Source: Desulfobulbaceae bacterium
Lineage (GTDB): Bacteria > Desulfobacterota > Desulfobulbia > Desulfobulbales > Desulfobulbaceae
DNA: 6,229 nucleotides
NCBI GenBank assembly: GCA_027011235.1
Contig: JALVAI010000406.1
Coordinates: forward strand, 1-6,229
Direction of reading: 5' to 3'
This document shows, piece after piece, positions 1 to 6,005 of this stretch. The position numbers were made by a program, and so were the translations under genes. Within the stretch, counting starts at the first letter, position 1. Each line of letters opens with the position of its first letter. The notes under the pieces are model-generated. The model searched no databases. It worked only from the letters and a program-made list of their open reading frames with translations, and had not been told where the DNA came from.

Positions 1-933
1 CATTTTCAGGGCCGGGAAACGCCCATAATCCGGTTCCTCAAAACTTAAGGTTCCGCAGCCGGCGAGATCAAGACGCGGCAGGTCAAGAGGTATACGTTCG
101 GGATAGGACAAGGCATAGGCAATCGGAATACGCATGTCCGGGATACCAAGCTGGGCCACAACCGAGCCATCGACAAATTCAACCAGGGAATGGACAATGG
201 ACTGGCAATGAACAACCACATCTATCCTGTCGGGCGGAGCATCGAACAGCCAGCGGGCCTCGATGACCTCAAGTCCCTTGTTCATTAGGGTTGCCGAGTC
301 AATGGAGATCTTTCTGCCCATCTGCCAGTTGGGATGGGCCAGGGCCTGGTCAGGGGTGATGGCGGCAAACTCTTCTCCGGCAAGCTCGCGGAAGGGACCG
401 CCTGAGGCGGTGAGGATAATGCGGGCCACATCCTTTCTGCGCCCGGCCTCAAGGCACTGAAAAACAGCGCTATGCTCGGAATCGATGGGCAATAAGCGGA
501 CACCATGGTCCTGTGCCGTTTTCATCACCAGACGCCCGGCCATGACCAGGGTTTCCTTGTTGGCCAGTCCGATGTCCTTTCCGGCCCGGATCGCCTCCAT
601 GGTCGGCAACAGGCCAACAGCGCCGACAACGGCGGTCACCACCATATCGGCATCTCCAAGCGTTGCCACCCGGCAGTTCCCGGCATCACCCCAAAAAATC
701 TCTCCCTGAAAATCACTGGCCAGCATGTCAGCAAGGGAACCTGCAAGCTGCTCGTCAGCAATGGAAACGCAGGACGGAGAAAATTCCCGCACCTGTTGGG
801 CCAGCAGGGAGATATTTTTCCCTGCGGACAGGCCGACAATTCGGAACCGATCAGGATTGGCCCGGACAACGGACAGGACATTTCTGCCAATGGAACCGGT
901 GGATCCCAGTAATGCAATATTTTTTACGCTCAT
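1..933 (-). CDS. dxr: 1-deoxy-D-xylulose 5-phosphate reductoisomerase (3' end cut by window edge)
   Basis: Dxr (IspC) is a cytoplasmic NADPH-dependent enzyme that converts DXP to 2-C-methyl-D-erythritol 4-phosphate, the committed step of the MEP isoprenoid pathway. The frame is open from the ATG at 931-933 to base 1, giving 311 codons; the family is usually about 385-400 residues, so the C-terminal 80 or so are missing. Visible motifs in order are the NADPH-binding LGSTGSIG near residues 9-16, GLANKETLVM near 115-124, the metal ligands in LLPIDSEH (D151, E153), the loop NWQMGRKISIDSATLMNKGLE (W203, N218, K219, metal ligand E222) and VDGSVVAQLGIPDMR near 254-268. The start overlaps the cdsA stop as ATGA, and no strong Shine-Dalgarno is visible, so translational coupling to cdsA is likely (inference). 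One oddity: the usual HPQS reads HCQS (C243). The next gene to the left in related genomes is usually rseP. Confidence 0.97.
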   Translation of the reverse strand, partial: MSVKNIALLGSTGSIGRNVLSVVRANPDRFRIVGLSAGKNISLLAQQVREFSPSCVSIADEQLAGSLADMLASDFQGEIFWGDAGNCRVATLGDADMVVTAVVGAVGLLPTMEAIRAGKDIGLANKETLVMAGRLVMKTAQDHGVRLLPIDSEHSAVFQCLEAGRRKDVARIILTASGGPFRELAGEEFAAITPDQALAHPNWQMGRKISIDSATLMNKGLEVIEARWLFDAPPDRIDVVVHCQSIVHSLVEFVDGSVVAQLGIPDMRIPIAYALSYPERIPLDLPRLDLAGCGTLSFEEPDYGRFPALKM

Positions 934-1724
934 GTGCCCAGTCCCAAAAGAAGATAGTACATGGTCGGTGCGGTCAGGAGAAGACTGTCAACCCTGTCCA
1001 ACAGGCCGCCGTGCCCTGCAAGCAGGGTGCCGGAATCCTTGTTGCCGGTGGCCCGCTTTATCACCGATTCGACCAGATCGCCGATAATACCCACCGGCAC
1101 CAGGACCACCCCGGCAACGAGACAGAAAAGAAGGGAAACCTGGCCGGGGAGAAGCGCTCCCACCACAAGCGCGGACAGGGTGCCGACCACCATGCCGCCT
1201 GCGGCCCCGGCGATGGTCTTGCCGGGACTGATAGCCGGGCAGAGTTTGCGGCGGCCAAACTTTCTGCCGATATAATAGGCGCCTGTATCAGAACCAATGG
1301 TGATTGCGGTCAGCACGGCAAGCCAGCCCGCCCCGCCCGGCAGCAGCCGCAAAAGGATAATATGGGCTGCGCACAGTCCAATATAGAAGATACCAAAACC
1401 GCTGCGGCTCAACAGGAAGAAACCATCTTCAAGGCCGGGGTACCAGAGGAGAAGAAGCAGGACAAGTCCGAAAAAACCACCGAAGAGACCTGCCGCCAGC
1501 CAAGCGGGTCCTGAGAGAAAAGAGGCCAGCACAGGAGACAGGGACACACCAACAAGCATCAACCTTTTCACTGCCGGCAGAGAGGGGAAACACATGCGCT
1601 GGTACTCATGCAGGGCAACCCCGCTCCCGATCACGATGACCAACCAGAAGAGAACAGGGCCGCCAAAAGCCAGGAGCATCCCCCACAATCCTGCCATCAG
1701 AAGGCCGGGCAACACGCGGCTCAT
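930..1724 (-). CDS. cdsA: phosphatidate cytidylyltransferase (CDP-diglyceride synthase)
   Basis: CdsA is an integral membrane enzyme that makes CDP-diacylglycerol from phosphatidic acid and CTP, feeding all phospholipid synthesis. From the chosen ATG the protein has 264 residues, normal for the family (about 260-285). It is very hydrophobic, with several predicted membrane segments (for example residues 7-38, 56-70 and 75-95). The C-terminal half holds the diagnostic elements: SDTGAYYIGRKFGRRKL near 145-161, SPGKT near 166-170, and the CDS signature near 220-247, with SVIKR, NKDSG, HGGLLDR and the acidic residues D230, D243 and D246. A GTG at 1731-1733 would add three residues and overlap the uppS stop as GTGA. 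I prefer the ATG at 1722-1724 because GGAGA at 1734-1738 lies 9 nt from it but touches the GTG. The stop TGA at 930-932 overlaps the dxr start. Confidence 0.95.
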   Translation of the reverse strand: MSRVLPGLLMAGLWGMLLAFGGPVLFWLVIVIGSGVALHEYQRMCFPSLPAVKRLMLVGVSLSPVLASFLSGPAWLAAGLFGGFFGLVLLLLLWYPGLEDGFFLLSRSGFGIFYIGLCAAHIILLRLLPGGAGWLAVLTAITIGSDTGAYYIGRKFGRRKLCPAISPGKTIAGAAGGMVVGTLSALVVGALLPGQVSLLFCLVAGVVLVPVGIIGDLVESVIKRATGNKDSGTLLAGHGGLLDRVDSLLLTAPTMYYLLLGLGT

Positions 1725-1729
1725 GTCAC

Positions 1730-2476
1730 TCACTCTCCACGGACCTGGGCCCCGGTTTTACCGAAACGGCGCTGGCGGCGGCCATAGGTGGCAACCGCTT
1801 CCAGAAGCTGCTGTTTCCTGAAATCGGGCCATTTGGTTTCGGTAAAATAGAGTTCTGCATAGGAAACCTGCCAAAGGAGAAAATTTGACAACCGATGTTC
1901 CCCGCCGGTGCGTATCAACAGGTCAGGGTCCGGCTGCCCGGCCGTGTCAAGGTGTTCGGCAAGGATATCCTCGGACAGATCCTCGGGATCGAACTGGCCG
2001 TCCTTGCATTTAACGGCCATCTTTCTGATGGCCCGGATCATTTCGTTGCGGCCGCCGTAGCTCAATGCCAGGTTAAGGGTCATGGCCCGGCAATGGGCGG
2101 TCTCCCGCATGACCCGGTCAAGAACTACCAGCACATCCCGGGGCAGACGCTCACGCTGGCCAAGACAGAAGAGACGAATATCGTTTGTCAACATGGTCCG
2201 CAGCTCGGCCTCGAGATAGGTCCTGAGCAGCGCCATCAGACCTTTGACCTCGGCCTTTGGCCGTTGCCAGTTTTCCGTGGAAAAGGCATACAGGGTGAGA
2301 TGGCGGACCCCTATTTCCCTGGCCGTTTCCACAACCGCGCGCACGGAATCCACCCCGGCCTTATGACCGGCAAGGCGGGGCCTGCGCCGCTCCTCGGCCC
2401 AGCGGCCGTTTCCATCCATGATAATGGCAATATGGGACGGAACCAGACGAATGTCCAACTCGGAAGTATCTTCCAT
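1730..2476 (-). CDS. uppS: undecaprenyl diphosphate synthase (cis-prenyltransferase)
   Basis: UppS (IspU) is a cytoplasmic, membrane-associated enzyme that condenses eight isopentenyl diphosphates onto farnesyl diphosphate in cis geometry. The C55 product is the lipid carrier for peptidoglycan and O-antigen. The 248-residue protein is full length (E. coli 253). All family landmarks are present: HIAIIMDGNGRWA near residues 15-27 with catalytic D21, H38, AFSTENWQRP near 64-73, LNLALSYGGRNE near 134-145, DPDLLIRTGGEHRLSNFLLW near 183-202 (R189, R195, S197) and YAELYF with E208, followed by the WPDF block. RTGGE replaces the more common RTSGE. The ATG at 2474-2476 has only a weak Shine-Dalgarno (GGACAGG just upstream) and follows a small hairpin. 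It lies 117 nt after frr and ends 5 nt before the preferred cdsA ATG. Confidence 0.97.
   Translation of the reverse strand: MEDTSELDIRLVPSHIAIIMDGNGRWAEERRRPRLAGHKAGVDSVRAVVETAREIGVRHLTLYAFSTENWQRPKAEVKGLMALLRTYLEAELRTMLTNDIRLFCLGQRERLPRDVLVVLDRVMRETAHCRAMTLNLALSYGGRNEMIRAIRKMAVKCKDGQFDPEDLSEDILAEHLDTAGQPDPDLLIRTGGEHRLSNFLLWQVSYAELYFTETKWPDFRKQQLLEAVATYGRRQRRFGKTGAQVRGE
1734..1738 (-). promoter_or_regulatory. cdsA ribosome binding site (decides the start)
   Basis: On the minus strand these bases read GGAGA, inside the last codons of uppS. The spacing is 9 nt to the ATG at 1724 and zero to the GTG at 1733, which argues for the ATG. Its position within uppS implies that cdsA initiation is coupled to ribosomes finishing uppS (inference). 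Confidence 0.55.
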
Positions 2477-2483
2477 AACCTGT

Positions 2484-2503
2484 CCGGCTTACAGAAACGC
2501 CGG
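2484..2503 (-). other. small inverted repeat just upstream of uppS
   Basis: CCGGC (2499-2503 on the minus strand) and GCCGG (2484-2488) form a perfect 5-bp stem with a 10-nt loop. It lies 7 nt before the uppS ATG and overlaps part of the weak ribosome binding region. There is no T-run, so it is not a terminator. It could modulate uppS translation, but a stem this short may be chance. Confidence 0.25.
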
Positions 2504-2593
2504 CAAAGAGAACGTCCAGGGGGACAAAAAGGTAGCTGCGATCACAAGACACGACCTCCAGCCAGACAAAACATGAACGCCCCTGCCGCGCCT

Positions 2594-3151
2594 CTATACC
2601 TCCATGACTTCAACTTCTTTACCGGCGGCAATTTCGTCGATCTGCTTGACGTATCGATCCGTTTCTTTCTGGGCCTCGTCCTGGAGCCGGAACATGTCAT
2701 CTTCTGAAATCTGTTTGTCTTTTTTCTGCTTTTTGAGGGTATCGTTGGCCTCGCGCCGGGCATTGCGAATGGCGACCTTGAATTCTTCAGCGGTCTTTTT
2801 CACCTTTTTCACTAGCTCCCGGCGGCGCTCCTCGGTAAGCGGCGGAATGGTCAGACGAATGACATTGCCGTCATTGGCCGGGGTCAGGCCAAGATCAGAG
2901 GCGAGAATGGCCTTTTCAATGGGACCGATCATCTGCGGGTCCCAGGGCTTGATGGCAATCATGCTTGATTCGGGGATGGTCAGGGTGCCGACCTGATCAA
3001 GCGGCAGGGAAGAACCGTAGGCATCCACCTTGATGCCGTCAAGCAACGCCAGGGATGCCCTGCCGGTTCTGATTTTGGTCAACTCACGTTTATAGGCCTC
3101 CACGCTCCCCTGCATCTTTTCTTTCAGTTCGTCAATTACTTCATTGGACAT
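2594..3151 (-). CDS. frr: ribosome recycling factor
   Basis: RRF works with EF-G to split the post-termination ribosome after peptide release. From the ATG at 3149-3151 the protein is exactly 185 residues, the classic RRF length. It aligns throughout with the family: KIRTGRASLALLDGI near 27-40, the LDQVGTLTIPE block near 51-61, IKPWD near 67-71, GLTPANDGNVIRLTIPPLTEERR near 88-110, and the domain I helix with VAIRNARREAND near 126-137, including the conserved R132. A TTG-initiated extension to 3262 is open in frame but adds 37 unrelated residues. The ATG has a strong AAAGGAG at 3158-3164 spaced by 6 nt, so I take it as the start. The gene stands 232 nt after pyrH, the largest gap within the cluster, and may be partly uncoupled from the upstream genes. 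Confidence 0.97.
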   Translation of the reverse strand: MSNEVIDELKEKMQGSVEAYKRELTKIRTGRASLALLDGIKVDAYGSSLPLDQVGTLTIPESSMIAIKPWDPQMIGPIEKAILASDLGLTPANDGNVIRLTIPPLTEERRRELVKKVKKTAEEFKVAIRNARREANDTLKKQKKDKQISEDDMFRLQDEAQKETDRYVKQIDEIAAGKEVEVMEV

Positions 3152-3157
3152 GATATT

Positions 3158-3203
3158 CTCCTTTATGGCAGCCTGGTCAAAGCGGATTTTTCCGTCCAGG
3201 CCG
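3158..3203 (-). promoter_or_regulatory. frr leader stem-loop plus Shine-Dalgarno
   Basis: In the minus-strand RNA, CGGCCTGG (3203-3196) pairs with CCAGGCUG (3176-3169), giving 8 bp with one G-U. The enclosed loop contains a second small stem, CGGA-AAAA-UCCG (3194-3183). The frr Shine-Dalgarno AAAGGAG (3164-3158) starts 4 nt after the outer stem and stays unpaired. The G-U pair is valid only in the minus-strand RNA, so if the structure is real it acts in the frr transcript. Possible roles are a 5' boundary after processing or control of frr translation; neither is shown by the sequence. Confidence 0.4.
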
Positions 3204-3348
3204 CAACAGATAGGCAAAGACTCCAAATAATGGAAGTTTGATCCCTGGCAATACGGCTCCAATGGTTGTTTTCATTTTCAGGTCTTTTACGACGACCTTT
3301 GTGAAATATGCGTACTAACGCCGGTAGAAAAGCAGGGAACAAAAACGG

Positions 3349-3373
3349 AAAAAATCACCTTGCCGCCCGGCAA
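3349..3373 (-). terminator. weak terminator-like hairpin after pyrH
   Basis: TTGCC-GGGC-GGCAA (3373-3360 on the minus strand) forms a 5-bp stem with a 4-nt loop, starting 10 nt after the pyrH stop. Five nucleotides later comes T6 (3354-3349), and a T5 run follows shortly after. The short stem and the gap before the T-run make full termination unlikely. Partial attenuation between pyrH and frr is possible. The rest of the gap shows only a mediocre promoter match, TTGCCA (3251-3246), 16 nt, TATTTG (3229-3224). Confidence 0.3.
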
Positions 3374-3383
3374 CGAAACCTCG

Positions 3384-4091
3384 CTATCCGGTTATCAGGG
3401 TTCCGATCTCTTTTCCTTCAGCGGCTTTGTTGATATTGCCGGCGACCTTCATATTAAAGACCAGAATGGGCAGATCATTGTCCCGGGCCAGAGAAATACC
3501 GGCGGCATCCATAACCCGAAGTTCATCCTGCAGCACCTTGGTATAACTCAGTCGGCCAAAGCGGACAGCGCCACTGTCCTTTTCCGGATCGCGGTCATAC
3601 ACCCCATCGACCCGGGTCGCCTTCATGATGACATCGGCCTGAACCTCCAGGGCCCGCAGGACGCCTGCGGTATCGGTTGTAAAGTACGGATTACCGGTGC
3701 CGGCGGCAAATATGACCACATACCCCTCGTTTAAGTACCTCAGGGCCCGGGTACGCACATATGGCTCACAGACATTGCGCATGGTGATGGCAGACATTAC
3801 CACGGCCGGAACCCCTGCCTTCTGCAGACCATCCTGCATGGCAATGGAGTTGATGACGGTCGCAAGCATGCCCATGTTGTCGGCGGCCCCGCGATCCATC
3901 CCCCCCGCGGCTCCGGCAACCCCGCGAAATATGTTCCCCGCCCCGATCACCAGGGCCAACTGCACGCCCCGTTCATGCACCGCCTTTATTTCCGTGGCAA
4001 CGAAATGAATCATCTCGGGACTGATACCATAGGCGCCATCGCCCATAAGGGCCTCACCGCTTATTTTCAAAAGTATACGCCTGTACTTCAT
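3384..4091 (-). CDS. pyrH: UMP kinase (uridylate kinase)
   Basis: PyrH is the hexameric bacterial UMP kinase of the amino-acid-kinase fold. It phosphorylates UMP to UDP with ATP and is usually activated by GTP and inhibited by UTP. From the ATG at 4089-4091 the protein has 235 residues, typical for the family. Motifs include KYRRILLKISGEALMG near 2-17, VIGAGNIFRG near 48-57, MDRGAADNMGMLAT near 65-78, FAAGTGNPYFTTDTAG near 128-143 and KATRVDGVYDRDP near 157-169. The glycine loop reads GAGN where GGGN is usual. A TTG start at 4133 would add 14 residues, but AGGAG at 4097-4101 is spaced 5 nt from the ATG and residue 1 then matches the family N-terminus. The 76-nt gap after tsf holds a 6-bp inverted repeat (4134-4150) without a T-run. 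Confidence 0.97.
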   Translation of the reverse strand: MKYRRILLKISGEALMGDGAYGISPEMIHFVATEIKAVHERGVQLALVIGAGNIFRGVAGAAGGMDRGAADNMGMLATVINSIAMQDGLQKAGVPAVVMSAITMRNVCEPYVRTRALRYLNEGYVVIFAAGTGNPYFTTDTAGVLRALEVQADVIMKATRVDGVYDRDPEKDSGAVRFGRLSYTKVLQDELRVMDAAGISLARDNDLPILVFNMKVAGNINKAAEGKEIGTLITG

Positions 4092-4167
4092 TCCCGCTCC
4101 TGATTCATAGGCACGCGCTTGTAAACCGGACAACTGACATTACCTGTCAGGGAAATCCTGCCTGCTA

Positions 4168-4761
4168 TTACTCTCCAACCTGAAAACGGGCAAAACGTTT
4201 GATGGAGATATTCTCGCCCATCTTGGCCACCAGCTCATTGAGAAGATCCTGCACGGAGAGGTCAGGATTTTTTACAAATTTCTGCTCCAGCAGACAAATT
4301 TCCGAAATAAATTTTTCGATTTTGCCACTGACAATCTTTTCGATGATATTTTCCGGTTTGCCAGATTCCTGGGCCTGCTTGACATAAATCGCCTTTTCCC
4401 GTTCAACCAGGTCGGCTGGAATCTCCTCCCTGGAGACAGCCACCGGATTGACCGCTGCCACATGCATGGCAATGTCCCTGGCAAATGCCTTGAAATCATC
4501 GGTTTTGGCAACAAAATCAGTCTCGCAACCAACTTCTACCATAACTCCCAGCTTGCCGCCGGCATGGATATAACATTCAACAACACCTTCGCTGGTCGCA
4601 CGATCTGCACGTTTTGCGGCAACGGCAAGGCCTTTCTGGCGCAGCAGGTCAACCGCCTTTTCCATATCACCATCGGTTTCGCCCAAGGCCTTTTTGCAAT
4701 CCATCATGCCGGCATTGGTCTTTTCCCGTAACTCCTTGACCATCTGGCTTGTAATTTTCAC
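4168..4761 (-). CDS. tsf: elongation factor Ts (short form)
   Basis: EF-Ts is the nucleotide exchange factor that regenerates EF-Tu-GTP from EF-Tu-GDP. The N-terminal UBA-like domain is clear (VKELREKTNAGMMDCKKAL near 8-26), as is the TDFVAK motif near 81-86, with the D82-F83 pair that disrupts Mg binding in EF-Tu. At 197 residues it is much shorter than E. coli EF-Ts (283) and resembles the short form known from Thermus and many other bacteria, with a single core subdomain and a C-terminal module (VGE end). Translation starts at a GTG (4759-4761). AAGGAG at 4772-4777 lies 10 nt upstream, a stop codon precedes in frame, and the N-terminus aligns with the family from that point. It follows rpsB by 152 nt, the usual rpsB-tsf pairing. 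Confidence 0.97.
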   Translation of the reverse strand: MKITSQMVKELREKTNAGMMDCKKALGETDGDMEKAVDLLRQKGLAVAAKRADRATSEGVVECYIHAGGKLGVMVEVGCETDFVAKTDDFKAFARDIAMHVAAVNPVAVSREEIPADLVEREKAIYVKQAQESGKPENIIEKIVSGKIEKFISEICLLEQKFVKNPDLSVQDLLNELVAKMGENISIKRFARFQVGE

Positions 4762-4792
4762 GATTCTTTATCTCCTTATCTCTTTATAGAAC

Positions 4793-4811
4793 AACACGCC
4801 ACCGGCATGTT
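4793..4811 (-). other. stem-loop between rpsB and tsf
   Basis: In the minus-strand RNA, AACAUGCC (4811-4804) pairs with GGCGUGUU (4800-4793), an 8-bp stem with one U-G and a 3-nt loop. The bases after it (GTTCTATAAAG) are not a proper T-run, so it is at best a leaky attenuator or an RNA processing or stabilising element. It sits 15 nt upstream of the tsf Shine-Dalgarno and could set different levels of S2 and EF-Ts (inference). Confidence 0.4.
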
Positions 4812-4913
4812 TTCTCTTGTTATCAGGCTAAAATGGGACATCATATTTTCACCGCCCCTGCAAGCAACCGGTAACACAAGTCCCTTTTCTCCCCAAAGCA
4901 GGTCAGTAAAAGA

Positions 4914-5714
4914 TTATTGCGCGACTTCTTCTGTATCAGGCGCGGTTTCTTCAGCCTTTGCCTCGGAAGCGCTGTCCGTTGCGCTCATGGCAGCCTCAAG
5001 CTCGCCAACATCGGGCTCGGCTTCTTCTCCACGCCTTGCCTTGCCCTCTAGCACGGCATCGGCGATTTGGGATGAAATCAGTTTAATGGCCCGGATTGCA
5101 TCATCGTTGCCCGGAATAACATAGCTGATACCATCGGGATCACAATTTGTGTCGGTCAGGGCAACAACGGGAATTGCGAGCTTGTTTGCCTCGCTGACGG
5201 CGATTTCTTCCTTTTTGGGATCAATAACAAAGAGCACATCGGGCAGGGTGCGCATGTTTTTTATACCACCAAGGTTCCGATCAAGTTTTATTCTCTCTTT
5301 TTCCATCAACAGGATCTCTTTTTTGGGAAATCGGTTAATGGAACCATCGGCTTGCATGGCCTCGATCTTTTTCAGCCGATCAACGGAGCGCTTGATGGTC
5401 TGGAAGTTGGTCATCATGCCGCCGAGCCAGCGATGATTGACAAAAAACATATCACAGCGTTCGGCTTCCTCGCGGACAATCGCCTGCGCCTGCCGCTTGG
5501 TGCCGACAAAGAGAACAGTGCCGCCGCCCGCCACCACATCGACGATATAGGTGTAGGCCTTGCGAAACAGTTTCATCGTTATATCAAGATTGATGATATA
5601 GATCCCGTTACGAGGGCCATAGATATAGGGCTTCATTTTCGGGTTCCATCTCCTGGTCTGGTGACCAAAATGCAGCCCGGCTTCAAGCATCTGTCGCATT
5701 GTTACCTTTGTCAT
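4914..5714 (-). CDS. rpsB: 30S ribosomal protein S2
   Basis: S2 is a late-assembling small-subunit protein at the head-body junction of the 30S, needed for S1 binding. The family core is unmistakable: MRQMLEAGLHFGHQTRRWNP near 6-25, GPRNGIYIINL near 33-43, FVGTKRQAQ near 69-77, NHRWLGGMMTNFQTIKRS near 93-110, the second S2 signature starting PDVLFVIDP near 158-166, and ALTDTNCDPDGISYVIPGND near 185-204. The protein has 266 residues against 241 in E. coli. The extra length is an acidic, alanine-rich tail (about 229-266) of low complexity, common in S2 proteins. The ATG at 5712-5714 has AGGAG about 6 nt upstream. It is the first gene of the cluster, with a candidate promoter near 5855-5883. Confidence 0.98.
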   Translation of the reverse strand: MTKVTMRQMLEAGLHFGHQTRRWNPKMKPYIYGPRNGIYIINLDITMKLFRKAYTYIVDVVAGGGTVLFVGTKRQAQAIVREEAERCDMFFVNHRWLGGMMTNFQTIKRSVDRLKKIEAMQADGSINRFPKKEILLMEKERIKLDRNLGGIKNMRTLPDVLFVIDPKKEEIAVSEANKLAIPVVALTDTNCDPDGISYVIPGNDDAIRAIKLISSQIADAVLEGKARRGEEAEPDVGELEAAMSATDSASEAKAEETAPDTEEVAQ

Positions 5715-5814
5715 ACTCTACTCCTGATTTGTTTTTTGGTTATTCCTCCATCCCTGAACCCAATCCGCCTGCATGGCGAACACCAAAGGAGTGACGGGAT
5801 GTGTGTAGTATGCC

Positions 5815-5830
5815 TTGCCAATATGGGCAA
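5815..5830. promoter_or_regulatory. TTGCC-N6-GGCAA inverted repeat in the rpsB leader
   Basis: Perfect 5-bp arms flank a 6-bp centre. In the minus-strand RNA a further G-U and C-G pair can extend the stem outward. It lies about 20-30 nt after the predicted transcription start, so it could be either a protein-binding operator or an RNA hairpin. Its function is unknown. Confidence 0.3.
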
Positions 5831-5838
5831 AGACAGTT

Positions 5839-5853
5839 AAAAGTTGAACTTTT
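5839..5853. repeat. AT-rich palindrome at the predicted rpsB transcription start
   Basis: AAAAGTT and AACTTTT flank a single G as perfect 7-bp arms. The element lies immediately downstream of the candidate -10 box and covers the expected start site near 5848. A palindrome here could be an operator. As a hairpin it would be AT-rich and weak. Confidence 0.3.
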
Positions 5854-5854
5854 T

Positions 5855-5883
5855 TTATTACCACGTCATAGAATCTATTTCAA
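5855..5883 (-). promoter_or_regulatory. candidate sigma-70 promoter of the rpsB operon
   Basis: On the minus strand, TTGAAA (5883-5878, five of six consensus bases) is followed by a 17-nt spacer and TAATAA (5860-5855). The -10 is preceded by TGG, like an extended -10. A register one base on (AATAAA, 18-nt spacer) matches the -10 consensus better. The start site would be near 5848, leaving a leader of about 130 nt. It is the best match found by eye between the right-edge ORF and rpsB, where a promoter is expected. Confidence 0.4.
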
Positions 5884-5894
5884 GCTTCTCCGCG

Positions 5895-5926
5895 AAAAAT
5901 CAACCTGAAGGCGCAATCGGCCTTCA
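5895..5926 (-). terminator. weak intrinsic terminator for the right-edge gene
   Basis: In the minus-strand RNA, UGAAGGC (5926-5920) and GCCUUCA (5912-5906) form a perfect 7-bp stem with a 7-nt loop. After a 6-nt gap there is a T5 run (5899-5895). The order fits termination of transcription coming from 6042-6229. There is no T-run on the other side, so it is not bidirectional. The gap before the T-run lowers confidence. Confidence 0.35.
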
Positions 5927-6005
5927 TCGGCCCCTTGCCGGGATTGATACCGGTCAACACATACCTCTAATAACCGGTTATGCATGAATATCACCACAAT
6001 GTTTT

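Noticed and set aside
663..1514. 283-codon plus-strand ORF antisense to dxr and cdsA
   Set aside because: The protein is low in hydrophobic residues and rich in Gln/Arg/Lys, as expected from an antisense shadow; the opposite strand encodes clear Dxr and CdsA with all motifs.
1895..2707. 270-codon plus-strand ORF antisense to uppS and frr
   Set aside because: It spans two well-supported minus-strand genes plus their gap, shows no recognisable domain, and is explained by codon bias of the real genes.
2594..3262. Longer frr starting at TTG 3262
   Set aside because: The 37 extra residues are unlike RRF; the ATG at 3151 gives the canonical 185 residues and has a strong Shine-Dalgarno.
3384..4133. 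Longer pyrH starting at TTG 4133
   Set aside because: The 14 extra residues do not match the UMP kinase N-terminus, while the internal ATG at 4091 has a well-spaced AGGAG.
5839..5856. AAAAGTTGAACTTTT followed by T's as a plus-strand terminator
   Set aside because: The stem is AT-rich and weak, and no plus-strand gene lies upstream to be terminated; the element coincides with the predicted rpsB start site.
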